A stretch of DNA of 64,000 nt. It comes from Torulaspora globosa. Taxonomy: Eukaryota; Ascomycota; Saccharomycetes; Saccharomycetales; Saccharomycetaceae. Within the stretch, counting starts at the first letter, position 1. Each line of letters begins with the position of its first letter. Both the position numbers and the translations under genes were made by a program. Location: positions 558,001-622,000 of the forward strand of contig NC_050728.1 in the NCBI RefSeq assembly GCF_014133895.1. Direction: 5' to 3'. Below are positions 53,549 to 62,248 of this stretch, in pieces. Below the pieces are notes generated by a model. The model was not told the DNA's origin. It did no database searches and was given only the letters and a program-made list of their open reading frames with translations.

Positions 53549-55291
53549 ATGGCGGCAGTTATGTTCAGTGATTGGGCTATTGCCAGACTGATCACCATTG
53601 GAATATGCTCTTTTGTCTTTTTGAAGGGCCTCCTTCGAACGGCACCTTACTTTACCATGAAGCCACCAGCAAAATATAGAGTTCGAATTAACAATGCTAT
53701 CAAGAAGATAGAAAAGGACCCGGGCAAGAATGTCAAACTGGATTTTGGTTGGAAGCACGGTTCAGTAAGGCGACAAATGATACTTGCGAGCGCCAGACCT
53801 TGCGAGTATTCCAATGGTATCTCCTCTTCGAATTCAATCTCAATTGGTCAATCAGATAAATTACACAGAGAAGAATTTGTGAACAAATTGGTACCAGAAC
53901 TGAGACGGAACAAAAGGGTCCTCTATGGGTTCTTCCATCCATATTGCAATGCTGGCGGTGGCGGTGAAAAGGTGCTCTGGAAGGCCGTAGAATCCACCTT
54001 GTCAAAAAGCAGTGGCAATGTGGCCCTCATTTACACCGGCGATATCTTTGCTACACAGGAACAAATCCTGAATAGTGTCTCGCAACGCTTCGATTATGAA
54101 CTGGATCGAGACAGAGTTGTCTTTATTTACTTGAAGAATCGAAGGCTAGTTGATAGCAAGACGTGGCCTCGGTTTACTCTGCTAGGGCAGGCCATTGGCT
54201 CTATTTTCCTCACACTTGAGGCACTTTACAAGTGTCCTCCAGATGTTTGGTGCGATACCATGGGTTATCCTTTTGGATATCCGTTTGTTCATTACTTCTC
54301 TCATATTCCGATCGTTACTTACACACATTATCCTGTGATTTCCTCAGACATGTTACAGAAGCTACAAAACATGGAAAATGCGCGGTCTTTAAGAATAACT
54401 GTCAAATATTGGTACTGGAAAGCCTTCATGCTATGGTATAAGTATGTTGGCTCTTTCGTAAGCATTGCGACTACCAATTCCACTTGGACGGACAATCATA
54501 TGAAGAGGATTTGGAATGGTTTGAATTCAAAGATACTGTATCCGCCCTGCTCCACCGAGAAATTGGTTACGAAGTCGGCAAAATCAAAGCGAAAGAACCA
54601 AGCGGTTGTTGTGGCACAGTTTAGGCCTGAGAAGAGGCACAAATTGATCTTGAAAGCCTTTGCTCACTTTCTCGAGTCTCTTGATGACATTTCTCTAGCT
54701 CCCAAATTGATCATGATCGGGTCAACTAGATCGGAAGCTGATAAAGACCATGTGAGTTATTTGCGTGACTGGTCAAGGAACTCTCTTCAGGTTCCAGAAA
54801 TTTTACTAGAATTCCGTACTGATTGTCCTTACGAGGAAATCAAGTCGGTTTTACGTGAGTCAACGTATGGTATCAATGCTATGTGGAACGAGCATTTTGG
54901 TATCGCAGTAGTCGAATATGCGGCATCAGGGCTAATACCATTGGTTCATGCCTCTGCTGGGCCGCTTCTAGATATTGTTGTTCCTTGGGACAGTTCAGAG
55001 AGGAAACAAGCAGAGGAAAATACCACAGAAACTAGAACTGGTTTTTTCTTCAAAGACAAAAGTGATCCTGATTATAATGAAACGCAGGACCGTGGGAAAT
55101 ACCCTACTCTGGAAGAACTTTTCATAACAGTTGTGAACTTAACAGATGAAGAGAAGCATGCGATCTCTGATCGTGGTAGAGAATGTGTTCTTGTTAAGTT
55201 TTCAGACCTTAAATTTCACCAAGGTTGGGACGGAGTATTGGACGAGGTACAGAGGGACTTCTTAAGTCAAATTAATAAAAGAGAATACTAG
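53549..55291 (+). CDS. ALG11: GDP-Man:dolichol-PP-oligosaccharide alpha-1,2-mannosyltransferase Alg11
   Basis: Adds the fourth and fifth mannoses to the lipid-linked oligosaccharide on the cytosolic face of the ER. 580 residues, somewhat longer than ScAlg11 (about 548). One N-terminal anchor helix (AIARLITIGICSFVFLKGLL) is followed by the signature VLYGFFHPYCNAGGGGEKVLWKAVE (given as a landmark). The GT-4 fold has PDVWCDTMGYPFGYPF, PIVTYTHYPV, VAQFRPEKRHKLI and the E-x7-E motif EHFGIAVVE. The longer length comes mainly from the segment between the anchor and residue 130. A TACTAAC heptamer 21 bases before the ATG raises the possibility of an upstream intron. Tandem position before SLM1/2 matches YNL048W-YNL047C. 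Confidence 0.95.
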   Translation: MAAVMFSDWAIARLITIGICSFVFLKGLLRTAPYFTMKPPAKYRVRINNAIKKIEKDPGKNVKLDFGWKHGSVRRQMILASARPCEYSNGISSSNSISIGQSDKLHREEFVNKLVPELRRNKRVLYGFFHPYCNAGGGGEKVLWKAVESTLSKSSGNVALIYTGDIFATQEQILNSVSQRFDYELDRDRVVFIYLKNRRLVDSKTWPRFTLLGQAIGSIFLTLEALYKCPPDVWCDTMGYPFGYPFVHYFSHIPIVTYTHYPVISSDMLQKLQNMENARSLRITVKYWYWKAFMLWYKYVGSFVSIATTNSTWTDNHMKRIWNGLNSKILYPPCSTEKLVTKSAKSKRKNQAVVVAQFRPEKRHKLILKAFAHFLESLDDISLAPKLIMIGSTRSEADKDHVSYLRDWSRNSLQVPEILLEFRTDCPYEEIKSVLRESTYGINAMWNEHFGIAVVEYAASGLIPLVHASAGPLLDIVVPWDSSERKQAEENTTETRTGFFFKDKSDPDYNETQDRGKYPTLEELFITVVNLTDEEKHAISDRGRECVLVKFSDLKFHQGWDGVLDEVQRDFLSQINKREY

Positions 55292-55380
55292 TTTTACACA
55301 ACCATAAAGAAATATTTATAGACTCTGACATGGAAGCGATGAAGCGTCTTGTGTTCATTAGAATAAAAGTGTCATAAATA

Positions 55381-57516
55381 TTACCGCTTGTTTTTGGCTT
55401 CATTAGCAGGAATGTCAATGTATATGTTTGGAATGGAATTGTCAATTTCAAAGTCCCTGGTATCTGGGATGGAAGACGTTGTGATCGTATTAGTTTGATT
55501 GTCCAGCCTGGGTGTAGAAGACGGTATATTGTTGTGAGTTAGGATGTCCATGTTGTTACTTTGTACATCCATGCTGACACGTTGCTGGTCTTGAGGTGGC
55601 TGTGACATCGAGGGCCTGGCAGGGTTGGGGGAAGATGAGAGCTTAGAGTTTGGCTGCCCCTTTGAATCAACTTGCAAACCAAGTCTTTCGATAACGGCCT
55701 TAGCTTTCTCTTGAGCATTACCGATTGATGCAAAAATCTTCAAATCCTCAAACCATGCCATCATTGTCTCATAGTTATCGGCCCTAAATACCCAGTTGTG
55801 ACCGCGGTGGATCAGGCCATTCTGTTTGGCGTGTAGGATAAACCGATCATCAGAAGACCCTTTCTTTGAGTGTTCCGTAACACTACATTCATTCAGAGAC
55901 AAGGACATGACAGGAACAATATCTTTCTTCCTATCGGCAGTCTTGAACTCATGTAAGAAGGTCGGAGTTAAAACATAGTAGCCTCTCGAGTAAGATTTCA
56001 AAAATTTGGACCTCCTTTCCAAAACGCCTGATCTAATTTCATAAGTCAGTGGATCGTTTTGATTCTTGTAAACAATCTCCTTCATTTTCCTCATTGGCAA
56101 GTTTGGAACGATAAAGTTGGGGTCTCTCAAAATGAAGTTCTCCCATTCAAGTTGCGGATCCTTACTAAAGAATCCAACCTCCATCTTTGACAATAGACAG
56201 TCGAAAACTAGTTGGGCTTCTTCTCCCAATAGACGTGCATAGATGGTCAGAGCATTTTGGATTTCCATCACTACCACTTTTTCCAGTTCGGCTCCAGAAT
56301 TTTCCAAATTGTCAAACGCCTCATGAACGAAATTCTCTTCAGTCAGCTGCTTCTTAATTTGTCTATCCAGTATTATCTTTGTTAGGTAGGGATCTTGCTT
56401 GGCAGTCCCATATTTTGCCTCTTCGATAGATTCTAAGAAATTTCTTAAATCCTGCTTAGTTTGTTGTAATTCCTTAGAACATGAATTCTTGAAATCCGAT
56501 TGTAACGACTTGATTTCTTTCATCTTAACCAGTAAATCGCGCCTCAGATCCTCCAAGCGAGGAATAACTTCGTTGGTTAATTCTTTCGAAGTGCGAGATG
56601 CATGAGAGGCTAAAGAGCCGTGATATTGATTCAGAATAGTTGGTAAATCTTGGATAGATCCATTACCCAAAGGTAAGAAAAACTTTTGGATAGACCTATC
56701 TTCTGGGGCAGAGGGCTGGTGCTGATTTTCAGTAGCGAAAAATGGGAACTGGACTGCATGTGTCAACCTCAACTGTTGTCTGACAATTTCGTCCTGAATC
56801 GATGCGGTTTCAGTCAGATATGTTATGATGGCTCTGATGACAGTTCTCCAGGCGGCAAACCGATTAGCTAGAACTTCTGTCGGTTGCGCGTTCGTTGGCA
56901 TTAAAATCACAAGCGGAGATCTGGGGTCCTGTTGTGCGTTAGCGTTATTGCGATTCATAGAAGTCCTAGCTCTTGAAACGCTCGAGGCGTTCGTTAAAGA
57001 ATTTCTTCCCTGCATTGCGGCTCTGTTCGAGCCGGGCATAGCTGCCTGGGGCTGTTGCACAGCGGTCTCTTGGCCATTGACTGGAGTCTGCTGCTGTCGG
57101 AGATGGGCTTGAATCGGAGCCTGTCCTTGTGCCGGTGCTTGTTGCATAAACTGGCCCTGCGCCGAACCACTAGATGCTTGGATGCCCACTGGGGCGACAA
57201 TATTTGCGGCGTTCTGATACGTAGACATGCTGTTCGTACGTCCCCCCTGAGTAGTCAATGTGTCGGCGGCCGGAGAACCCGATGTCAAGCCATCCATCGG
57301 GTACGGCTGAGACTGCAGGGGTACTTGAGGTTGCTGATCGTACACTTGCTGCTGGCGTATTCCTGGGCTTTGTGGCATGTAATTGGTATTTCCTGGATAT
57401 TCGTTAGAGGTCAAACTCTTGGCACGCTGCTGCAAATTTTGAAGTTGCTGCAAATTATGTTGCTGTTGAGCCAGAACCTCGGACAAATGCGAAGTCATGG
57501 TGTTATGTTTCGACAT
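55381..57516 (-). CDS. SLM2: TORC2 effector Slm1/Slm2
   Basis: A 711-residue eisosome-associated protein that binds PI(4,5)P2, recruits TORC2 to its substrate Ypk1 and links to calcineurin. It is the single ancestor of SLM1 (YIL105C) and SLM2 (YNL047C). The N-terminal 200 residues are Gln/Ser-rich and disordered. A helical BAR-like domain follows (about 205-450; RFAAWRTVIRAIITYLTETA). The PH domain is at about 490-630 (RSGVLERRSKFLKSYSRGYYVLTP, then WVFRADNYETMMAWFEDLKIF, shown in part). The C terminus has PNIYID at 696-701, a PxIxIT-type calcineurin docking site like PNIYIQ in ScSlm1. The symbol follows the chromosome XIV copy but SLM1 is equally apt. Confidence 0.94.
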   Translation of the reverse strand: MSKHNTMTSHLSEVLAQQQHNLQQLQNLQQRAKSLTSNEYPGNTNYMPQSPGIRQQQVYDQQPQVPLQSQPYPMDGLTSGSPAADTLTTQGGRTNSMSTYQNAANIVAPVGIQASSGSAQGQFMQQAPAQGQAPIQAHLRQQQTPVNGQETAVQQPQAAMPGSNRAAMQGRNSLTNASSVSRARTSMNRNNANAQQDPRSPLVILMPTNAQPTEVLANRFAAWRTVIRAIITYLTETASIQDEIVRQQLRLTHAVQFPFFATENQHQPSAPEDRSIQKFFLPLGNGSIQDLPTILNQYHGSLASHASRTSKELTNEVIPRLEDLRRDLLVKMKEIKSLQSDFKNSCSKELQQTKQDLRNFLESIEEAKYGTAKQDPYLTKIILDRQIKKQLTEENFVHEAFDNLENSGAELEKVVVMEIQNALTIYARLLGEEAQLVFDCLLSKMEVGFFSKDPQLEWENFILRDPNFIVPNLPMRKMKEIVYKNQNDPLTYEIRSGVLERRSKFLKSYSRGYYVLTPTFLHEFKTADRKKDIVPVMSLSLNECSVTEHSKKGSSDDRFILHAKQNGLIHRGHNWVFRADNYETMMAWFEDLKIFASIGNAQEKAKAVIERLGLQVDSKGQPNSKLSSSPNPARPSMSQPPQDQQRVSMDVQSNNMDILTHNNIPSSTPRLDNQTNTITTSSIPDTRDFEIDNSIPNIYIDIPANEAKNKR

Positions 57517-58617
57517 CTTGACCAGTAATCGTATTAACAGAGCCTATCCTTTATTAGTATTACAATTGATCGAGGTAGAAACTAATCTTGGCCTTTCCAT
57601 CCCCCAATTAAGAGCTCGAGCCTCTCAACTCCTGCAGGTTTTTGCTCTCTTTTTCTATCTGGGAGAGAAACCCGACATACCGAAAATGATGAAAGAGAGC
57701 CCTGCCGTGCTGCAAAGAAAAATGGAAGGATGTCGTCATAGAAAAGAGCCTTATCAAGCCAAATGGTCAACAGTCGCTGGTCAAAACAGCCGTTTTACCT
57801 GAACGTGGAACATTCCGACCAATTCCTTTGTTTACTCTTGCCCCTGGATATGGTCGCAAACTTCGTTTCTTGGTCGATTCAGCATGGTAAATTAATTCAG
57901 ACGATGGCATGTGTAGCGGGCATCTGGTACGTCCCCAGTACATACCATCATTTGCAAAGCCCGAGGACTTGATCTGAACCCCCCAAAAGCGTTGTCCAAC
58001 TGAAGCCTAGACTGCGGAATCCAGACATAGTGAGCAACGCTGGTGGATATCTGCCTCCTTGCAGGACATACCGAGCTGCAAGCGGTGTCTTGAAGAGTTT
58101 CAATTGTCTTTTTGTGTGTCGTAGTGATCGAAAGTGATGGGCGGCTAACGCCACCCGGAAACGCTCCTTCACCCTACAAAGGTAACTTGCAACAACAGAG
58201 CAATTCAGCACAGATCCCAACACGTTTGCAACGCATATTAGATGGCGCTGCCTTATCAGTACCGAATGGTGGTGGCTGAGATTGGCTCGGCGGTTCCCTG
58301 CAAAAAGCCCCGAGGATGAGCAAACATGAGCAAACAGTTGAAAGATGAGGCAGTCCCACGCAGTTAGCCTCTGTCAAGCACCAGCACTAACCTGAATAGC
58401 TTCAGCAGTACAGCCGCCAACAGCTCATGGCCTGCTAGCGCTGGGGCTCATTTTGGCTGGTGCAGCGCTTCGTGTTACACGACCTTATCTCTACAGATCC
58501 TATCGAACAAAGAAGGCTTTGACTTTGTGTGAAAAGGACCAACAGGTATATAAGCCTCCTCAGGTGCTTCATAACCGTCGGAACCGTCGATACTCGGATA
58601 CTGCTGCTCAAGGCATC
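57517..58617. other. Long divergent intergenic region SLM-YIP3, no gene seen
   Basis: 1.1 kb between divergent genes, the longest empty stretch in the window. Short frames here have no family features. In S. cerevisiae YNL046W and LAP2 (YNL045W) lie between SLM2 and YIP3; neither is present, and I see no recognisable remnant of LAP2 (no HExxH or GAMEN-like coding). I found no tRNA. TATATAA at about 58548-58554 can be the YIP3 TATA box. Confidence 0.55.
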
Positions 58618-59216
58618 ATGAACTCTCTCACTACGCTAACGGTATGAATATTATCGACCAAGCTACGCGGATTAGCGCGCTGATGAAGCTTTTACTAACC
58701 CTGGTTAAGCAACTCTCCCGTTTCACTGAGGACCTTTCAATGGATCGTATCAAGAGCGAAATCAGGTCTTTGCAGGGTAGACTGTCTTCGGTTCGTCCGC
58801 CACAGGAGTTTTTCAATGTTAAGAACGTGTCAAAACCTCAGAATTTCGGCGATATCCAATCTAGAGTGTCTTACAACCTGAAATACTTCTCGACTAACTA
58901 CGCTCTAATCATAGGTGCGCTTGGTATCTACACTCTGTTGACAAACTTTCTCTTACTGTTTGTGATTGTGTTCGTGTTGATCGGCGTTGCTGGGATCAAC
59001 AAGCTGAACGGACAGGACTTGGTAACACCGTTCGGCTCTTTCAAGACAAACCAACTTTATACTGGTTTGCTTTTTGTCGCAGTTCCGCTGGGCTTTCTTG
59101 CGTCCCCGATATCGACGCTACTTTGGTTGATCGGGGCCTCCGCAGTCACCGTGCTCGGACACGCTTCCTTCATGGAAAAGCCTATCGAGACGGTCTTCGA
59201 AGAAGAAACCGTCTGA
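58618..59216 (+). CDS. YIP3: PRA1-family Rab-interacting membrane protein Yip3 (spliced)
   Basis: The CDS is the join of 58618-58641 (8 codons) and 58710-59216. It encodes 176 residues, exactly the S. cerevisiae length, starting MNSLTTLT then QLSRFTEDLS. The recalled ScYip3 start (MNQLGALAQVSRFTQNFS) aligns without gaps. It is a small ER/Golgi protein of the prenylated-Rab acceptor family that binds Rab GTPases and affects ER-to-Golgi transport. Two hydrophobic hairpins are visible: YALIIGALGIYTLLTNFLLL with FVIVFVLIGVAG, and LYTGLLFVAVPLGFLASPIS with TLLWLIGASAVTVLG. The signatures are PQEFFN and TPFGSFKTNQLYTG. The uninterrupted frame from 58644 starts inside the intron and is not used. Confidence 0.93.
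58642..58709 (+). other. YIP3: YIP3 intron with non-consensus ends
   Basis: A 68-base intron. The 5' site is GTATGA at 58642-58647, the branch point a perfect TACTAAC at 58693-58699, and the 3' end TTAAG at 58709. The 5' site deviates at its sixth base and the 3' end is AAG instead of CAG or TAG. The branch adenosine (58698) is 11 bases from the end. Gapless alignment of the spliced product with ScYip3 supports these ends. Confidence 0.8.
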
Positions 59217-59604
59217 ATCTTACCAGGCTGCAGCTGCAATTATATATTAGGGAATGAAACCCTGAAGGATGTTAGATACTCTCGGCTTCCAGCCTATCGT
59301 TGAGCTGAAGCGTACATAAGCCATTATTCGATTTGAGAAATTTTTCGAAAAGTTCTCGGGCATCAACTAACAAAGCAATTCTGTTAAGATTATAACTCAT
59401 CGCATTTGTCGTTATCTGGAAGAAGATGGCTATCGTAGGCAGATCAGATCAATTGCGACTAATCTCTCTTTTCAGTCCTTAAGCTTGCGGTAAGGATACA
59501 CATTGCATAGGAAAGGAAGCTCTTCAGTCGATTGACGTTTGTTGCAGTTTCAGTGAGAACTGATAGTGGCAGTCTTGAAGGATGACTCAATTGGAAGAAC
59601 GTAA
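59217..59604. other. YIP3-BOP3 intergenic region with an upstream ORF
   Basis: 388 bases. A 23-base imperfect palindrome (arms GAGAA/TTCTC, core TTTTTCGAAAA) lies at 59335-59357. An 8-codon upstream ORF (MTQLEERK) starts at 59582, and its TGA at 59606-59608 overlaps the BOP3 ATG at 59605. No other gene is seen. Confidence 0.45.
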
Positions 59605-60597
59605 ATGAACACACCAAAGAATTCGCACTCTGCAACAAGAGATGAACGGCCGAGATCGCTATTTGAAGTATTATTCGGAGCCAAGGTGGAAGATACAAAC
59701 CTAACTGCTAATGTATTGGAGAAGGCTTTGGAACTGAGAATAGAACAGGAGCGTACAAAACAACAGTACTACAGACTTGAGAACGCAAGCCGCACAATAG
59801 AATTGTTCACGATGGCCAAAGAGTACGGAGTACCGTCGTATGAAATTCCGAAGCTCTTCGGCGGTGAAGAATTGAACATCGGAAGCTCGGGTTTTAGAAG
59901 TGGCGCCTCCAACATCGGGGTTCCAACTTCAACTGTCACTGATTGTTCCGTTAAGCAACCTCTATGTTACAAATTCCCCCCTGCAGGCAGCAATTTACGG
60001 CCAAAGCCGGTAGCCGGAGACGCAACAACCTTAGCTGCACGACGAGCCAATTCACCTGCTCGAATAGGGGCATACGCTGTTGCTGCTTTGAATGAGGCGG
60101 CTTCGTTAAAGGAGGAAGATCAGCAGTTGAAGTTTTCGCCCTTCCCAACTAATGCCAATCACTCTGTGGCGAGTCACAGCCGCAACCTCTCATTACCAGT
60201 GGCCAAAACCGCTGGTTCTGATATCCCATCCGAAATGACATCGATTTTGAGTTTCGGAAAGGATTATAACGAGCAGATATCAAATAGTGCTGGATTTGGC
60301 GATTCGAACCAGCCAGGCCTGCGAAAAGCCTCAATGGTACATAAGAAGCATCGAAGGACACGATCAGGGTCCTCATTTGGCGTAATTGATTTAAACATGG
60401 TAGACGCACATAAGCAACTGAGCCTTCCTAAATTGAAGACACAGGTCGATCAACTCCCGATTCAAAGCACAGAAAAAAATCCTGAGAAACGATTCGATTA
60501 TGACGAGATTACATGCAGCGAGAACAGCAGCAGGAATGGAAGTCCCACGCAGTCTAAGAATACTAACTCAGTAGCTAATTTGTTGAATAGCGGTTAA
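59605..60597 (+). CDS. BOP3: BOP3-position protein, function poorly known
   Basis: 330 residues, mostly low complexity. The N-terminal 90 residues are the best structured: [20 protein letters not shown], then a helix [22 protein letters not shown] and [25 protein letters not shown]. This resembles the N-terminal region of Bop3, a protein linked by suppression to PAM1 and to methylmercury resistance in S. cerevisiae. The rest is Ser/Asn-rich with [19 protein letters not shown], a basic phospho-site-like patch. Position after YIP3 matches YNL042W. The 3' end overlaps that of SHQ1 by four bases. The symbol is by synteny plus weak N-terminal resemblance. Confidence 0.7.
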   Translation: MNTPKNSHSATRDERPRSLFEVLFGAKVEDTNLTANVLEKALELRIEQERTKQQYYRLENASRTIELFTMAKEYGVPSYEIPKLFGGEELNIGSSGFRSGASNIGVPTSTVTDCSVKQPLCYKFPPAGSNLRPKPVAGDATTLAARRANSPARIGAYAVAALNEAASLKEEDQQLKFSPFPTNANHSVASHSRNLSLPVAKTAGSDIPSEMTSILSFGKDYNEQISNSAGFGDSNQPGLRKASMVHKKHRRTRSGSSFGVIDLNMVDAHKQLSLPKLKTQVDQLPIQSTEKNPEKRFDYDEITCSENSSRNGSPTQSKNTNSVANLLNSG

Positions 60598-62069
60598 GAA
60601 GCGCCTTCTGACTCTTGAAATTGCCTTTCCGCCAAGATCTCCATTTCTCTGATGGTCATATTTTCAGTAGCCAATTCACCGGTATCCTCGTCTACTCCTG
60701 ATATGCAATTGAATTCTATCTCGTCCTTACTTATTTGATCCAGCTCTTTTTTCATTTCCAGAGCCAAGCTTCTGGTTACATTCTCGCTTCCCTGAGAGAT
60801 AAACCACGAACAAAGGTCGTCCAGTAAAATCCTGTTGTACACGTAATACACGTCATGGAATCTGAAAATCTCGTGTATATCGAGCAGGCATCTCGTCACC
60901 AGTCTTTTACCGCCCCGAAGTACGTAGTATACAAAGGTCCAAGCTTTGGTCGACAGATCGTAGTTTCTGTGCAATGGATAACTCAAAGACCTCCTTATTC
61001 CCGTGATGATGGCAGCCTTTATCAAAGATACGCCCTCAGTGGCGTCCTTCAACAGTAATTGCTGATCTAAGAAGCATATTTGAGGGGTCAGCTTCCCAAT
61101 AGACCAAGCAGACTCTGTGTTGTGAACGCCTCCTGTTTCCATCTGTTCAAATATATATGCGAACAGTAAGCAAAGTATTGTCACATATAATTTCTTGGGC
61201 TCGCTTACCAGATACTCTTTCCTCGGTATATATTTTTGCATTTGTTCTTGTTCCTTTTCGGTGAATACTATGGGCATCACAGAGTTCCTGTCATCACTGT
61301 TCTTGTACCACTTCAAATAATCCTTCACTAGCGGCGGAGTAAATTTCATGACTTCTTCTATACCATTAATTACCAAATCTTCCGGAGACGCATATCGCTT
61401 AATCATATATTCTGACACATAGTATTCAGGGTCGAATTTCAGGTCCTCTTTGCGAAGCCTTTCCTTCACACGATTATTTGGCGTTGTGCGCTCCGGATCA
61501 TCAAGCTCATTTATATCGTTTCCGTTCGAAACAGACACGGAAACGCTAGTATCGTACGCATCTTCAAAACCATATTTTATAGAGAGTAACCTGCTATTTT
61601 GTTTATCTGCTGTTTGCTCAATTTCCCAGCTGAAAGAATCTCCAGCTGCGCTGATAGCCTGCAGGTCCTCTTTTTCGAGATTTTCGTTTCCAGAGCCAAT
61701 TTCTTGAATCAAGGGCTTTTTGCATCGATCATCTCGCTTCGATGCTGCGTCAGCTCCTATCAAATCCCCTCGTCTTGCCAGTAGCTTTGTCGGTACATCT
61801 AAATCTTCAAAGAAAGTTCCCTCCTTGAGCTTGGGAAGCTGTATATCGATAGATTCATCTTTGGAACAGTATTTAGCTGAAGCTCTTTCGTCGTCAACAA
61901 CCTCGTGGGGGAATGCCAGCCTCAAGTAGTAAGGTGACAGGTAAAATACAAAGACGCTTCCCTCAACTGCCATTTCCAAAGCAGCCGCGTTGAACCTTAT
62001 AGTGGAGACTTTAATCTTGATAAATACAAATTTCTCATCTTGGGTAACAACAAAATCTGGAGTTAGCAT
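60594..62069 (-). CDS. SHQ1: H/ACA RNP assembly chaperone Shq1
   Basis: A 491-residue chaperone that shields the pseudouridine synthase Cbf5 before box H/ACA RNP assembly (nucleus and cytoplasm). The N-terminal CS (Hsp20-like) domain is at about 1-110, including [22 protein letters not shown] and the bridge [20 protein letters not shown] (in part). The acidic middle carries [19 protein letters not shown]. The helical SHQ1 domain spans about 210-460: [20 protein letters not shown], then [23 protein letters not shown] and [24 protein letters not shown] (in part). It is convergent with BOP3 and divergent from DPH1, as YIL104C-YIL103W. PAC and RRPE elements in the shared promoter fit its role. 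Confidence 0.97.
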   Translation of the reverse strand: MLTPDFVVTQDEKFVFIKIKVSTIRFNAAALEMAVEGSVFVFYLSPYYLRLAFPHEVVDDERASAKYCSKDESIDIQLPKLKEGTFFEDLDVPTKLLARRGDLIGADAASKRDDRCKKPLIQEIGSGNENLEKEDLQAISAAGDSFSWEIEQTADKQNSRLLSIKYGFEDAYDTSVSVSVSNGNDINELDDPERTTPNNRVKERLRKEDLKFDPEYYVSEYMIKRYASPEDLVINGIEEVMKFTPPLVKDYLKWYKNSDDRNSVMPIVFTEKEQEQMQKYIPRKEYLVSEPKKLYVTILCLLFAYIFEQMETGGVHNTESAWSIGKLTPQICFLDQQLLLKDATEGVSLIKAAIITGIRRSLSYPLHRNYDLSTKAWTFVYYVLRGGKRLVTRCLLDIHEIFRFHDVYYVYNRILLDDLCSWFISQGSENVTRSLALEMKKELDQISKDEIEFNCISGVDEDTGELATENMTIREMEILAERQFQESEGAS

Positions 62070-62122
62070 CTCTACTAATCTCTGCCTCTTTTATATCTCT
62101 AAGGCTGTTAGTTCCTGCTTAT

Positions 62123-62180
62123 GCGATGAGCTTTAATTCTTCAGCGCTGCAGTGAAAAATTTGAAATTTCAAGCTCATCG
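62123..62180. promoter_or_regulatory. PAC-RRPE-PAC cluster in the SHQ1-DPH1 promoter
   Basis: GCGATGAGCT at 62123-62132 (PAC), TGAAAAATTT at 62153-62162 (RRPE) and AGCTCATCG at 62172-62180 (inverted PAC) lie within 58 bases. This is the classical ribosome-biogenesis promoter code (Dot6/Tod6 and Stb3) and fits SHQ1 and the diphthamide gene DPH1. Confidence 0.8.
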
Positions 62181-62248
62181 ACTACTTTTACTGGGGTAGA
62201 ATAAAAGCATCATCGGTCAACTCAGAATCTAATAGTTCGAAAGGCCAT

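Noticed and set aside
57517..58617. tRNA or small gene in the long SLM-YIP3 gap
   Set aside because: No A-box/B-box pair could be found and the short frames have no conserved features.
59335..59357. 23-base imperfect palindrome that resembles a heat-shock element
   Set aside because: The TTC/GAA units do not keep the 5-base alternating spacing, and the neighbouring genes are not heat-shock genes.
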